From: JAWXBM01 sp034440115
GTDB lineage: Bacteria; Pseudomonadota; Gammaproteobacteria; Xanthomonadales; SZUA-36
Assembly: GCA_034440115.1 (NCBI GenBank)
Contig: JAWXBM010000117.1
Coordinates: 1 to 64,000, forward strand
Length of the DNA stretch: 64,000 nucleotides
Direction: 5' to 3'
Below the pieces are notes generated by a model. It searched no databases, was not told the origin of the DNA, and saw only the letters and a program-made list of their open reading frames with translations. The translations under genes were made by a program, and so were the position numbers. Of this stretch, positions 26,087 through 36,614 are shown piece by piece (position 1 is the first letter of the stretch; the number at the start of each line of letters is the position of its first letter).

Positions 26087-26479
26087 TTACCTGAGGGTGG
26101 TTGATTTCTCAAACTTGCCAACAAGATCCAGGTTGCCAATCCAGGGCTTGCGCACCTCGTAAGCCACCCGCACTTTGACCCCATCACTGCGGCTGATACG
26201 TATGTGCTCGCGCTTGATATTGTTGCTGGCATAACTGACCCACAGACTGTTGATGATGTTGGTTCTCATTCGACTGGGATCCATATCCTTGGCGCCGGGG
26301 GTAGCTTGCAGCGTGTTCAGCGCGTTGACCAGTGCGTGATACTCCAGATACATGGGTATGACCCGCATACCGGTGTAAGCAATAAGCAAACCGAAGGCTA
26401 GAACAATAATGAATCCGATTAATGTCAGGCCGCGTTGTTTGCGCTTGTCGCGTTGCTTGCGAATAATCATTTTCCTCAC
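26087..26479 (-). CDS. DUF4845 family membrane protein
   Basis: The 130 aa protein has one N-terminal transmembrane helix (GLTLIGFIIVLAFGLLIAYTGM) after a basic cytoplasmic tail. A periplasmic alpha/beta part follows, ending VRKPWIGNLDLVGKFEKSTTLR. DUF4845 proteins are found between lepB and rnc across Gamma- and Betaproteobacteria, and that position is kept here. The N-terminus resembles type IV pilin-like anchors. The function is unknown. Confidence 0.88.
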   Translation of the reverse strand: MRKMIIRKQRDKRKQRGLTLIGFIIVLAFGLLIAYTGMRVIPMYLEYHALVNALNTLQATPGAKDMDPSRMRTNIINSLWVSYASNNIKREHIRISRSDGVKVRVAYEVRKPWIGNLDLVGKFEKSTTLR

Positions 26480-26601
26480 CTTCTTCCTTTAAAGGAGCAA
26501 CGGAAAGCTCATCCGGTATACTTGTTCATAATATACCGCTTGCTGCCACATTGAGCGACAAACAGCTCAAAATTTTCGTCATTCAAATGTGCAGACATCC
26601 C

Positions 26602-27402
26602 CTAGTGGATGCCGTTTCCAACCCTGGAAAAGTCGCCACATCCCTTGGTGTAATCAAAATTCAACCAGATTCCTACCGCTCGCCCCATCAGGTTCGCTTC
26701 AGGCACAAAGCCCCATTCACGGCTGTCGTTGCTGCGGTCACGGTTATCACCCATCATGAAGTAATGCCCTTCCGGCACCACCCATTGGCCGTCACGGGAA
26801 CCACTGCCGTGATGCAGCAGGATGTCATGCTTCACCTCACCGAGCTGTTCTGCATAGCGCTCAGCATCGGGCTGCGGCGTGGTGCATTTGATTTCATTGC
26901 TGGAAAAACTGCCCTGGGATTCCAGTTCCACCGGATCACCATTGATGAACAGCTTCTTGTCACGGTAAACGATGGTATCGCCCGGCAGGCCAACCAACCG
27001 CTTGATGAAATTTACACCCGGATCGACTGGGTAACGAAACACGACTACATCACCACGCTTGGGTTCAGCAACGTCCAAGAACTTGCTGTTCAGAACCGGC
27101 AGTCGCAGTCCGTAAGTAAACTTGTTAACCAGGATGAAATCGCCAATCAGCAGCGTGGGAATCATCGATCCGGAAGGAATTTTGAACGGTTCGAACAAGA
27201 AAGACCGGAACAACAGCACAATCAACAATACCGGAAACAGCGAGCGTGAGTACTCGATGAGGACCGGTTCACGAGCACGTTGGACTTTCTGCTGTACCGC
27301 CTTGTCCATTCTGCGACGTTGAAAAAACAGGCTGTCTAGCAACCAGACCAGGCCAGTAAACAGTGTGAGCAATACCAGCAGCAAACTGAAATCGGGAATC
27401 AT
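26602..27402 (-). CDS. lepB: Signal peptidase I
   Basis: LepB cleaves signal peptides on the periplasmic face of the inner membrane. The 266 aa protein has two N-terminal membrane helices (LLLVLLTLFTGLVWLLDSLFF and YSRSLFPVLLIVLLFRSFLF). The catalytic Ser lies in PSGSMIPTLLIGDFILVNKF, the catalytic Lys in DPGVNFIKRLVGLPGD, and the box GHYFMMGDNRDRSNDSR follows. It lies 18 nt after lepA, as expected for lepAB. Confidence 0.96.
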   Translation of the reverse strand: MIPDFSLLLVLLTLFTGLVWLLDSLFFQRRRMDKAVQQKVQRAREPVLIEYSRSLFPVLLIVLLFRSFLFEPFKIPSGSMIPTLLIGDFILVNKFTYGLRLPVLNSKFLDVAEPKRGDVVVFRYPVDPGVNFIKRLVGLPGDTIVYRDKKLFINGDPVELESQGSFSSNEIKCTTPQPDAERYAEQLGEVKHDILLHHGSGSRDGQWVVPEGHYFMMGDNRDRSNDSREWGFVPEANLMGRAVGIWLNFDYTKGCGDFSRVGNGIH

Positions 27403-27420
27403 AGTGCTCGACCCTAATCC

Positions 27421-29223
<1,803 letters not shown>

Positions 29224-29243
29224 GCTGGCTTCATACAGGAAAA

Positions 29244-29273
29244 GGCCACCCTGGCCGACAGGCCGGGGTGGCC
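29244..29273 (-). terminator. Probable intrinsic terminator after mucD
   Basis: A 13-bp stem (29244-29256 with 29261-29273, one G-T pair) has a 4-nt gaca loop. On the - strand it is followed by TTTTCC. It lies between the mucD stop and the lepA start and would separate the rpoE stress operon from lepA-lepB. Confidence 0.65.
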
Positions 29274-29314
29274 AGATGGTCTGACCTTGCGTTGTTTGCA
29301 GCGCGGATTATAGC

Positions 29315-30742
29315 CTACTCATCGCCATCCGGTGTAAAGGCAATAAAGGTGGTGGCTCCACCGCGCATCACCCGCAATGCCACAGCCTTTTTGACCGGTA
29401 GTTTCCCGACCACCGATTCAAACTCATCCACGTTCGCAACGGCCTGATTATTGATGGCCAGAAGCAGGTCGCCGGGACGCAATCCGGCCCGAAAAGCGGC
29501 GTCACCAAGCACCCGGGTAATCAACACGCCTCCCACCGGATTGCCCAGTTCAGCGCGCTTCTCGGCTGATATGGATTCGACTTCCAGGCCCAGCGCATTG
29601 CTGGCCTTTTCGTCAGCTTCTGCAGGTGTGGGTTGACCACTGCCGCTACTTTCCAGCGCATCCAGCGTTGCCTCAAAGGTCTTTTTCTTGCCATCGCGGC
29701 TGACCAGGACTTTAACTTTGGTGCCGGGTGGATTCGCCCCCACCAGAGGGGGCAGATCGCCCCAGGTTTCGATGGCCTGGCCATTCAACTCAAGAATGAC
29801 GTCACCGGGTTTGATGCCGGCGCGATCAGCGGAGCCAGCCAAAGAGACATCGCTGACCAGAGCACCGGCTGAGCGATCCAGGTTCAGCGCCTCAGCCAGT
29901 TCGCGGGTCACTACGCCAACCACAACGCCCAGTAAACCGCGCGATACTTTGCCGTGCTCGCGCAACTGGCGTACCGTTTCGATTGCGGTTTCAACCGGAA
30001 TGGCGAAAGACAAGCCAATATAGCCGCCACTACCGCCACTCAGTATCCATGAATTGATGCCCACAACTTCACCGTTCATGTTGAGCAACGGACCGCCGGA
30101 ATTGCCCGGGTTGATGGCCACATCCGTCTGAATAAAAGGTACATATTGCTGCGCGCCCGTGCTGCGGCCCTTGGCACTGACGATACCGGCTGTCACCGTT
30201 TGTTCGAAATTGAATGGCGAACCAATCGCTACCACCCAGGCACCTTGCTTGAGCTCGTTGGTATGGCCCAATTTCACAGTGGGTAAATTGCTGGCTTCAA
30301 TCTTGAGCAGGGCAATATCGCTCTGCTGATCGGTGCCTATCAGCTCGGCTTCAAATTCGCGCCGGTCTGCCAGACGCACAATGATCTGATCCGCGCCATC
30401 GACCACGTGATGGTTGGTGATGATGTAACCGTCTTTTTCAAAGATGAAACCCGAACCCAGGCCACGACGATCGGGCTCAGCGCCATTGGGGTTTCCCTGC
30501 GGCCCAAAAAAACGACGGAAGAATTCCGGCACTTCCTGCTCATCATAAGGCGCTTGGGTACTGTCGCCGTCACCCGGTTGTACGCGGTTGCCAAACTGGG
30601 TTACCTGGATATTGACTACCGCTGGCCCGGTTTTTTCGACCAGCTCGGTAAAGTCGGGCAAGCCACTTACGTCCGCCATGGAGCCGACTGAAAACAGGCT
30701 AAAAACCAGCACACTGATCAGTTGCACAATTCTGCGAGTCAT
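29315..30742 (-). CDS. mucD: Periplasmic serine protease of the Do/DegP family (MucD-like)
   Basis: The 475 aa protein has a signal peptide (LISVLVFSLFSVGSMA) and a trypsin-like domain with catalytic His in ITNHHVVDGADQ, Asp in SDIALLKIE and Ser in AINPGNSGGPLLN. Two PDZ domains follow (about 270-360 and 385-470, with RGLLGVVVG and AFRAGLRPGDLLLAIN). It degrades misfolded envelope proteins and dampens the sigma-E response. The position after rpoE-rseA-rseB-rseC matches Pseudomonas algU-mucABCD, hence the symbol mucD. degP is the E. coli equivalent. Confidence 0.93.
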   Translation of the reverse strand: MTRRIVQLISVLVFSLFSVGSMADVSGLPDFTELVEKTGPAVVNIQVTQFGNRVQPGDGDSTQAPYDEQEVPEFFRRFFGPQGNPNGAEPDRRGLGSGFIFEKDGYIITNHHVVDGADQIIVRLADRREFEAELIGTDQQSDIALLKIEASNLPTVKLGHTNELKQGAWVVAIGSPFNFEQTVTAGIVSAKGRSTGAQQYVPFIQTDVAINPGNSGGPLLNMNGEVVGINSWILSGGSGGYIGLSFAIPVETAIETVRQLREHGKVSRGLLGVVVGVVTRELAEALNLDRSAGALVSDVSLAGSADRAGIKPGDVILELNGQAIETWGDLPPLVGANPPGTKVKVLVSRDGKKKTFEATLDALESSGSGQPTPAEADEKASNALGLEVESISAEKRAELGNPVGGVLITRVLGDAAFRAGLRPGDLLLAINNQAVANVDEFESVVGKLPVKKAVALRVMRGGATTFIAFTPDGDE

Positions 30743-30800
30743 AACAAATCCTCTTGAATGTATTGCTTGAATGTATTAATTATGGATATCTGGCATGGCC

Positions 30801-31301
30801 CTAACCGAAGCCAGTCTGGCAGTATTGCCCAGCTTGTGAATCCGGGCCGCGCAACAATTGCACCTGCTCTTCACCCACTTGCAGCCTTTTGCTCTTCCAA
30901 TTGATAAGTAAGGCCAAAGCAGCCAAAAACAAAGCCCCCATCAAGGCCAGCAGATCATGACTCAAGCCGTTCAGGGACATTTGATTGCCCGAGTAGTGCC
31001 CAAGGGCCGCACCACACAATGCTGCCAGCAGAGGTACCAGATACAGCCTGGCCAGCAGTTTCAGGAAAAATGCTTCGGAAATTCCTACGATAACGGCCTG
31101 ACCAGGCTCGAGCTGAAGATGCCCATCCTGTAAATTATGGTCGAGCAGCAGTGTCTGTTCTTTGCGGCTGACCAGTTTGCCGAAGATTCCTCCACCGCAG
31201 CCCTGGCCTGCATCGCAAGCGGGGCAACCCGAGGTGGCACCCAACGCGACTTTGACCAGCTGCGCTTGCAACTCCAAAACCCGGCCTTGTTGTTCAATCA
31301 T
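30801..31301 (-). CDS. rseC: SoxR-reducing/sigma-E regulatory protein RseC (MucC)
   Basis: The 166 aa protein starts at MIEQQGRVLELQ, five codons inside the longest frame. The N-terminal part carries a four-cysteine cluster, SGCPACDAGQGCGGG, typical of RseC. Two transmembrane helices follow (ARLYLVPLLAALCGAALGHY and LALMGALFLAALALLIN). Family members modulate sigma-E activity and help keep SoxR reduced. It lies between rseB and mucD. Confidence 0.9.
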   Translation of the reverse strand: MIEQQGRVLELQAQLVKVALGATSGCPACDAGQGCGGGIFGKLVSRKEQTLLLDHNLQDGHLQLEPGQAVIVGISEAFFLKLLARLYLVPLLAALCGAALGHYSGNQMSLNGLSHDLLALMGALFLAALALLINWKSKRLQVGEEQVQLLRGPDSQAGQYCQTGFG

Positions 31302-31385
31302 GGCCGCACCATGCACCAGAGGTTTCTGAGACTGATTGAAGACCCGCGGATTTGTTCTGCAATAATCCCAATCAAACCACCCGTT

Positions 31386-32354
31386 TCAAGGCTGATTCTG
31401 ACTGACCGACTCGGCGATCTTCTCTACGGTCAACGCCGGCACATCGCCCACTACGGTAACCAGCACATCATTGGTTTTACGGCTGAAAATATGGCTGGTA
31501 CCCAATTCACGTAATCCCAGGCCAGCACCTGCTTCAACATTCAGAGGTTCCACATAAAGGGAGACAGAAGCTATTCCATCACTGTAAACCTGATGCTGAA
31601 AAATAATACCCAGTGTATTCTGGCTGGGTGCCCGGTTGGCGGTCATACGAAAACCGGGTGGCAGCCAATAAGCCTTCCAGTTGGAGCGTTCAGAGACGGG
31701 TTTGGCGGCTCCAACTGGCAACCCGGAAGCAATCTGGCGCGTTTCCGAATGGCCACGTTTGAGCTCGCTCATGTCAACTTCTGAACCCATTTTAAGCTCG
31801 GTAAACTCCAGCTTGGCCAGGATCTCTCCGTTCTGGTCGTTGAGCTGCCATTGCAACAACAAGCCCGAATCTGATTCCAGCCACAGGCTGTAGCCGTAAC
31901 GATAATTGTCGATGGCCACGATATCCAGTCTCTGACCTATGCGTTCAGCAATGCGCTTTTGATCGCCTAACTTCAGTTGGTAGTAACCAGAATGGGCTGA
32001 CAGGCCGCGTATGGATTGATCCAGAAACATCGGCCAGTTCACGATCGGATCCGCCATCACGGCCTCATCTTCGCCTGAAATCCACCTCATACCGGATTGA
32101 TCACGGACCACTTCACTGCGCGGCCCGGAGACCGAAGACAAACGCTCCCTGGATCCGTTTTCATCAATCACATGAGTGATCCGCATGGTTTCCATGCGCC
32201 CACCTGCAATATAAATAAAGGTGCCCTGGTAACTCATCTGGTTCATGGCAGCGCCCATGCGCTCCAGCCAATGTTGCGGATCATCACCGGCGATTGTCTG
32301 CAGGGAGAGCCCCAACAGCAGCACAGCGCTAGCGCAAAAAGCCAGGAGTTTCAT
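31386..32354 (-). CDS. rseB: Sigma-E regulatory protein RseB (MucB)
   Basis: The 322 aa periplasmic protein has a signal peptide (MKLLAFCASAVLLLGLSLQTIAG). The MucB/RseB large domain has YQGTFIYIAGGRMETMRITHVID and YSLWLESDSGLLLQWQL. The C-terminal small domain has WLPPGFRM and VYSDGIASVSLYVEPL. RseB binds RseA and shields it from cleavage, and it senses mislocalised lipoproteins and LPS in E. coli. Its ATG overlaps the rseA stop (TAATG). Confidence 0.94.
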   Translation of the reverse strand: MKLLAFCASAVLLLGLSLQTIAGDDPQHWLERMGAAMNQMSYQGTFIYIAGGRMETMRITHVIDENGSRERLSSVSGPRSEVVRDQSGMRWISGEDEAVMADPIVNWPMFLDQSIRGLSAHSGYYQLKLGDQKRIAERIGQRLDIVAIDNYRYGYSLWLESDSGLLLQWQLNDQNGEILAKLEFTELKMGSEVDMSELKRGHSETRQIASGLPVGAAKPVSERSNWKAYWLPPGFRMTANRAPSQNTLGIIFQHQVYSDGIASVSLYVEPLNVEAGAGLGLRELGTSHIFSRKTNDVLVTVVGDVPALTVEKIAESVSQNQP

Positions 32355-32998
32355 TACTGAGCCGATTCAGCTTCCTGGATGGTTGCCACTACCTCGGGGT
32401 TATCTGCCTGCAAGGCGTTATCACTGGTTACCAAAATGGGTACCAACGCCACAAAGCCCTGGCCGGCACCATCGCCGGTTACCTGGTAATGACGCAGCAG
32501 GTATGCCTTGGCTTTTTCCTGCTCGGATGCACGCTGACCCGCCAGGTTGACCGGCTGACTGTCCGGCATGAGGTTGCCCATATTCGGGCTGACAAATGGC
32601 ACAGCCTGAGCAGCCAATGGCGTCGCTTGCGGCCCGCTATCCGGTCCGGCTTGTTGACCACTCCCCACCGACAGAATGGCGAGCAGGGCTACGGAGGCGG
32701 CGATGGCGGCACCTGCCATGGGTTTGATCCAGCCCAACGGCGATTTGTTGTCAGCTTCCTGCAAGTCTTCCTGGTCTATGGCCTGGCGTACACGGGAGCA
32801 AAAGTCGTCGTGCACCAGATGCGCATCCTGCTGATGCAGGCAATCGCGAATCATGTGATAGCGATTCCAGGTTGACCTTAAATCATCATCATTGGCCAAA
32901 CGGCGCACCAAAAAACTACCGGCGGATTTATCCACCTCACCATCCATAAAAGATGAAAGATTTTCTCTTGAGTCATTTGTCATATCAGTTGGATTCAT
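32354..32998 (-). CDS. rseA: Anti-sigma-E factor RseA (MucA)
   Basis: The start MNPTDMTNDSRENLSSFMDGEVD is chosen because AGGACA lies 10 nt upstream; this gives 214 aa. The N-terminal cytoplasmic domain that sequesters RpoE reads LSSFMDGEVDKSAGSFLVRRLANDDDLRSTWNRYHMIRDCL. One membrane helix lies at about 108-127 (PMAGAAIAASVALLAILSVG), and a periplasmic part that should bind RseB follows. It starts 35 nt after the rpoE stop. Confidence 0.93.
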   Translation of the reverse strand: MNPTDMTNDSRENLSSFMDGEVDKSAGSFLVRRLANDDDLRSTWNRYHMIRDCLHQQDAHLVHDDFCSRVRQAIDQEDLQEADNKSPLGWIKPMAGAAIAASVALLAILSVGSGQQAGPDSGPQATPLAAQAVPFVSPNMGNLMPDSQPVNLAGQRASEQEKAKAYLLRHYQVTGDGAGQGFVALVPILVTSDNALQADNPEVVATIQEAESAQ

Positions 32999-33033
32999 GT
33001 TTGCTGTGTCCTGCCCTTTTGGACGGTTCTGTA

Positions 33034-33615
33034 TCAATGGCTTTCAATCAATGGCCTCAATTGGCTGTCTATGGCCTCACGCGCTCTGAATATTCTCGAT
33101 CTGACGGTACCGATGGGACATTCCATGGTGGTAGCTATCTCCTCATAACTCATGCCTTCCATTTCACGCAACATGATGGCGGTGCGCAAATCTTCCGGTA
33201 ACTCAGCAATTGAGTCGTATACCGTGCGTCTGATTTCTTCCTTTAACAACTCGTTTTCCGGAGTGCCTTTCTCTTTCAGGCGACTGTCAAAATCATATTG
33301 CTCAGCATCTGCTGCATCGATGTCTGATAAAGGCGGCCTGCGTTTCTGCGCCACCAGCCAGTTTTTTGCTGTGTTGATGGAGATTCGATACAGCCAGGTA
33401 TAGAACGCACTGTCGCCACGAAAATTCTTTATGGCACGATAAGCCTTGATGAACGACTCCTGTGCCACATCCTGCGCTTCGTGGGGATCTGACACATAAC
33501 GTCGCACCAGGTTCACAATGCGATGTTGATATTTACTGATGAGCAGGTCAAAGGCATGTTTGTCACCTTTCTGTACCCGCTCAACCAACAACTGGTCTAC
33601 TTGTGCTTCGCTCAT
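33034..33615 (-). CDS. rpoE: RNA polymerase sigma-E factor (RpoE/AlgU)
   Basis: The start MSEAQVDQLLVERVQKGD matches the E. coli protein start and follows GGAG by 9 nt; this gives 193 aa. Region 2 is DLLISKYQHRIVNLVRRYVSD ... AFYTWLYRISINTAKNWLVAQKRRPP. Region 4 is IAELPEDLRTAIMLREMEGMSYEEIATTMECPIGTVRSRIFRAREAI. RpoE directs the envelope-stress regulon and usually its own operon. The frame stays open another 83 codons upstream, with a second plausible start at 33744 (see findings). Confidence 0.95.
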   Translation of the reverse strand: MSEAQVDQLLVERVQKGDKHAFDLLISKYQHRIVNLVRRYVSDPHEAQDVAQESFIKAYRAIKNFRGDSAFYTWLYRISINTAKNWLVAQKRRPPLSDIDAADAEQYDFDSRLKEKGTPENELLKEEIRRTVYDSIAELPEDLRTAIMLREMEGMSYEEIATTMECPIGTVRSRIFRAREAIDSQLRPLIESH

Positions 33616-33983
33616 GCGTGCACGCTCCACTTCTTCCTCTGGCACCGCGACCGCTATAACTGACACCAGCTTGTTAGCCTGAGGTATCAGTGCGGCAATG
33701 CCAGAACCTGGTTCATTATTGTGAGTTTTTATCGCTGCCTTCATGGCTGCTTGACTCCCTCGGTTGAGCATATCATGCACTGGGTTGTGGGCTGTTACTT
33801 CCATCAGGACCAGAGGCCTGTTCCGCAGGGTATGACCGGCCTCTGTCGTATGAGTTCCCTGCAACAGTTTAATGGCGAAAAGTTGGAAAGTACTAAAGGT
33901 GCATGCCTGGCGGGGCGGTGCGATAATGCCCAGCTAAGTGCATCTAAACTGCCATCTTTCGATGATTTCGGAGCGTTATCAGC
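33616..33983. other. Divergent control region between rpoE and the ALDH7 gene
   Basis: These 368 nt hold the promoters of both directions. Apart from the candidate sigma-E site and the upstream-open rpoE frame, nothing else was recognised. A GGAGC ribosome-binding site precedes the + strand gene. Confidence 0.5.
33831..33858 (-). promoter_or_regulatory. Candidate sigma-E-type promoter for rpoE-rseABC-mucD
   Basis: On the - strand GGAACTC (33858-33852) and GTCATA (33836-33831) are 15 nt apart. This is close to the sigma-E consensus GGAACTT-N15-GTCNAA, with single-base departures in each box. It would give an mRNA leader of about 210 nt to the conserved rpoE start and would support autoregulation. 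Confidence 0.4.
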
Positions 33984-35501
33984 ATGAATCCTCTCAATAC
34001 CCTGGGTATCAGGGCCAACAATCCCGGTGCCTGTTTTGGCTTTGACCAATGGTCAGGCGCTACCGACCAGGGTGAAATTCACTCCATCAATCCGGCCAGT
34101 GGCGAATTAATTGCCAGCGTTTACGGCGCATCTGAAGCGGATTACGAAAAGATCATCAGCCGTGCAGAGGAAGTGTTCAAGGAGTGGCGCATGCTGCCGG
34201 CACCCCGCCGCGGTGAAGCCGTGCGACTGTGCACCGACGCTTTTCGTAAGCACAAAGACGCACTGGGCAGCCTGGTCAGCCTGGAGATGGGCAAGATCAA
34301 ACCCGAGGGTGATGGCGAAGTTCAGGAAATGATCGACATTGGCGACTTTGCCATTGGCCAATCGCGCATGCTTTACGGCAATACCATGCATTCGGAACGC
34401 CCGCTGCATCGCATGTACGAACAATGGCATCCCTATGGCGTGGTCGGCATTATCTCTGCCTTCAATTTTCCGGTTGCGGTGTGGGCCTGGAATGCGTTCA
34501 TCGCTGCCATCTGCGGCAATGTGTCGGTGTGGAAGCCGTCACCGAAAGGTGCGCTGTGCTGCCTGGCCGTGCAGAACATCTGCAACGAAGCATTACAGGA
34601 AGGAGGCTTTCCGCCCATTTTCCTGAGCTTTATGGAACCGGGCCATGCATTGGCCGAGCGTTTTGTCGATGACCCGCGGGTACAACTGGTGTCCTTTACC
34701 GGTTCAACAGCAGTCGGTCGCCAGGTGGGTGCACGGGTAGCGGCCCGCATGGGGCGCAGCCTGCTGGAACTGGGTGGCAACAACGCCATCATTGTTGATC
34801 AAACCGCCGACCTGAAGCTGGCCATACCCGGCATCGTATTCGGCGCAGTCGGCACCGCTGGACAACGCTGCACCACCACCCGACGCCTGTTTGTCCATGA
34901 ATCACTGCTGAAATCGGTAATAGAAACCCTGACTTCGGCCTACCAGCAGGTGCGTATCGGCGATCCCCTGGATAACAAAACCCTGATGGGCCCGTTGACC
35001 GATGAAGCCAGCGTGAAGCGCTTTGAGCAGGCCGTGGCTGCTGCTCAGCAACAAGGCGGCAAAGTGCTAACTGGCGGTAAGCGCATCGATCGCCCGGGGT
35101 TCTTTGTAGAACCCACCATCATTCAGGCCGAAAATGACTATGCTGTGGTTCAGAGTGAAACCTTTGCACCCATCCTCTACCTGATTCCCTTCACCGACCT
35201 GAATCAGGCCATCGCCATGCAGAATGACGTACCGCAAGGCCTGTCATCCTCCATCTTCACCACCGATATGCGCAATGCCGAGCTGTTTTTGTCGGCTTCA
35301 GGCTCGGACTGCGGCATCGCCAACGTCAACATTGGCACTTCCGGTGCTGAAATTGGTGGAGCTTTTGGCGGTGAAAAGGAAACTGGCGGCGGGCGTGAGT
35401 CCGGCTCAGACAGTTGGAAAGCCTATATGCGCCGTCAAACCAACACCATCAACTGGGGCAAGACTTTACCATTGGCTCAGGGCATCAAGTTCGATCTCTG
35501 A
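33984..35501 (+). CDS. amaB: Aldehyde dehydrogenase of the ALDH7 family (alpha-aminoadipic semialdehyde dehydrogenase)
   Basis: The 505 aa protein is an NAD(P)-dependent aldehyde dehydrogenase. IISAFNFPVAVWAWNAFIAAICGN and VSFTGSTAVGRQVG form the cofactor site, SLLELGGNNAIIV holds the general-base Glu, and GTAGQRCTTTRRLFVH holds the catalytic Cys. The tail GGGRESGSDSWKAYMRRQTNTINW is characteristic of ALDH7A1/AmaB, which oxidises aminoadipate semialdehyde in lysine and pipecolate catabolism. A glutaryl-CoA dehydrogenase gene lies 5 kb away. The family is firm; the exact aldehyde is inferred. Confidence 0.88.
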   Translation: MNPLNTLGIRANNPGACFGFDQWSGATDQGEIHSINPASGELIASVYGASEADYEKIISRAEEVFKEWRMLPAPRRGEAVRLCTDAFRKHKDALGSLVSLEMGKIKPEGDGEVQEMIDIGDFAIGQSRMLYGNTMHSERPLHRMYEQWHPYGVVGIISAFNFPVAVWAWNAFIAAICGNVSVWKPSPKGALCCLAVQNICNEALQEGGFPPIFLSFMEPGHALAERFVDDPRVQLVSFTGSTAVGRQVGARVAARMGRSLLELGGNNAIIVDQTADLKLAIPGIVFGAVGTAGQRCTTTRRLFVHESLLKSVIETLTSAYQQVRIGDPLDNKTLMGPLTDEASVKRFEQAVAAAQQQGGKVLTGGKRIDRPGFFVEPTIIQAENDYAVVQSETFAPILYLIPFTDLNQAIAMQNDVPQGLSSSIFTTDMRNAELFLSASGSDCGIANVNIGTSGAEIGGAFGGEKETGGGRESGSDSWKAYMRRQTNTINWGKTLPLAQGIKFDL

Positions 35502-35527
35502 TTGGAGATCAACCTGGAGCGGTAACG

Positions 35528-36553
35528 ATGTTTTATGAGTTGGCCAAGAAAGCGCTGTTTGCCAGTGACCCGGAAACCGCTCATTACCTGAGCATGGAAA
35601 GCCTGCGGCGAGCGCATCAGCTCGGTGCAACCCGTTTGTTATGCACCCACCGGGACATCCCGCTGAAGTGCATGGGCTTGAACTTCGGTAACCCGGTGGG
35701 CATAGCCCCTGGCCTCGATAAGAACGCTGATTACTTCGAGGCACTGGGAGCGTTGGGTTTTGGTTTTATTGAAGTGGGTACCATTACCCCCAAGCCCCAG
35801 GCTGGCAATCCCAAACCACGGGTGTTCCGCCTGCCGCAAGCACAAGCCCTGATCAATCGGCTGGGTTTCAATAATAAAGGCGTGGATCACCTGGTTGCGC
35901 AAGTTCGCAAACGCAAATACGACGGCGTACTGGGCATCAATATCGGCAAGAATGCCACCACGCCGATTGCGCAAGCTGCAGATGATTATTTGCATTGCTT
36001 ACAGCAGGTCTACCCTTATGCAGACTATGTCACCGTAAATATCTCTTCGCCGAATACGCAGAACTTGCGTGAGCTGCAGGCCGAGGACAGCCTCAATCAA
36101 CTGTTATCGCAACTGGCCGTTGAGCGCAACAAGCTGCAAAAGACTCATGGCCGCCGTGTGCCGATGGCCGTCAAGATTGCACCCGACCTGGATCATGCCG
36201 GACTGGAAGCAGTAGCGCGCGCCATCAGCCTGCACGACATTGAAGCAGTCATCGCGAGCAACACCACCACCAGTCGACCCTGGGTTGAAGGACTGCCGCA
36301 TGCAGCAGAGGCCGGCGGTCTTTCCGGCGCACCACTGAAAGCGCTGGCGGATCAAACACTGGTCGAACTGCGCGAGCTATTGCCGAATTCCGTGGACCTG
36401 ATTGGCGTGGGTGGCATCTGCTCAGGCCAGGATGCAGTCGACAAGCTGGACATGGGCGCCAGCCTGGTCCAGTTTTACACCGGCATGATCTATCGTGGCC
36501 CGGCCCTGCTGGCCGAATGTCTGCAAGCCATAGCCGAGCGAAAAGTCGCCTGA
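35528..36553 (+). CDS. pyrD: Dihydroorotate dehydrogenase (quinone), class 2
   Basis: PyrD oxidises dihydroorotate to orotate at the membrane using quinone. The start MFYELAKKALFASDPETAHY is chosen because GGAG lies 8 nt upstream and this is the usual N-terminal membrane helix; this gives 341 aa. Conserved parts are LNFGNPVGIAPGLDKNADYFEALGALGFGFIEVGTITPKPQAGNP, RLGFNNKG, VNISSPNTQNLR with the catalytic Ser, and SNTTTSRPWVEGLPHA. It lies 26 nt after the ALDH7 gene. Confidence 0.96.
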   Translation: MFYELAKKALFASDPETAHYLSMESLRRAHQLGATRLLCTHRDIPLKCMGLNFGNPVGIAPGLDKNADYFEALGALGFGFIEVGTITPKPQAGNPKPRVFRLPQAQALINRLGFNNKGVDHLVAQVRKRKYDGVLGINIGKNATTPIAQAADDYLHCLQQVYPYADYVTVNISSPNTQNLRELQAEDSLNQLLSQLAVERNKLQKTHGRRVPMAVKIAPDLDHAGLEAVARAISLHDIEAVIASNTTTSRPWVEGLPHAAEAGGLSGAPLKALADQTLVELRELLPNSVDLIGVGGICSGQDAVDKLDMGASLVQFYTGMIYRGPALLAECLQAIAERKVA

Positions 36554-36614
36554 TGTGGTCAAGCATTACTGTTACTAATCAAGCAGGCCTCTTGCGCCTG
36601 GCGATACTGTTGCG

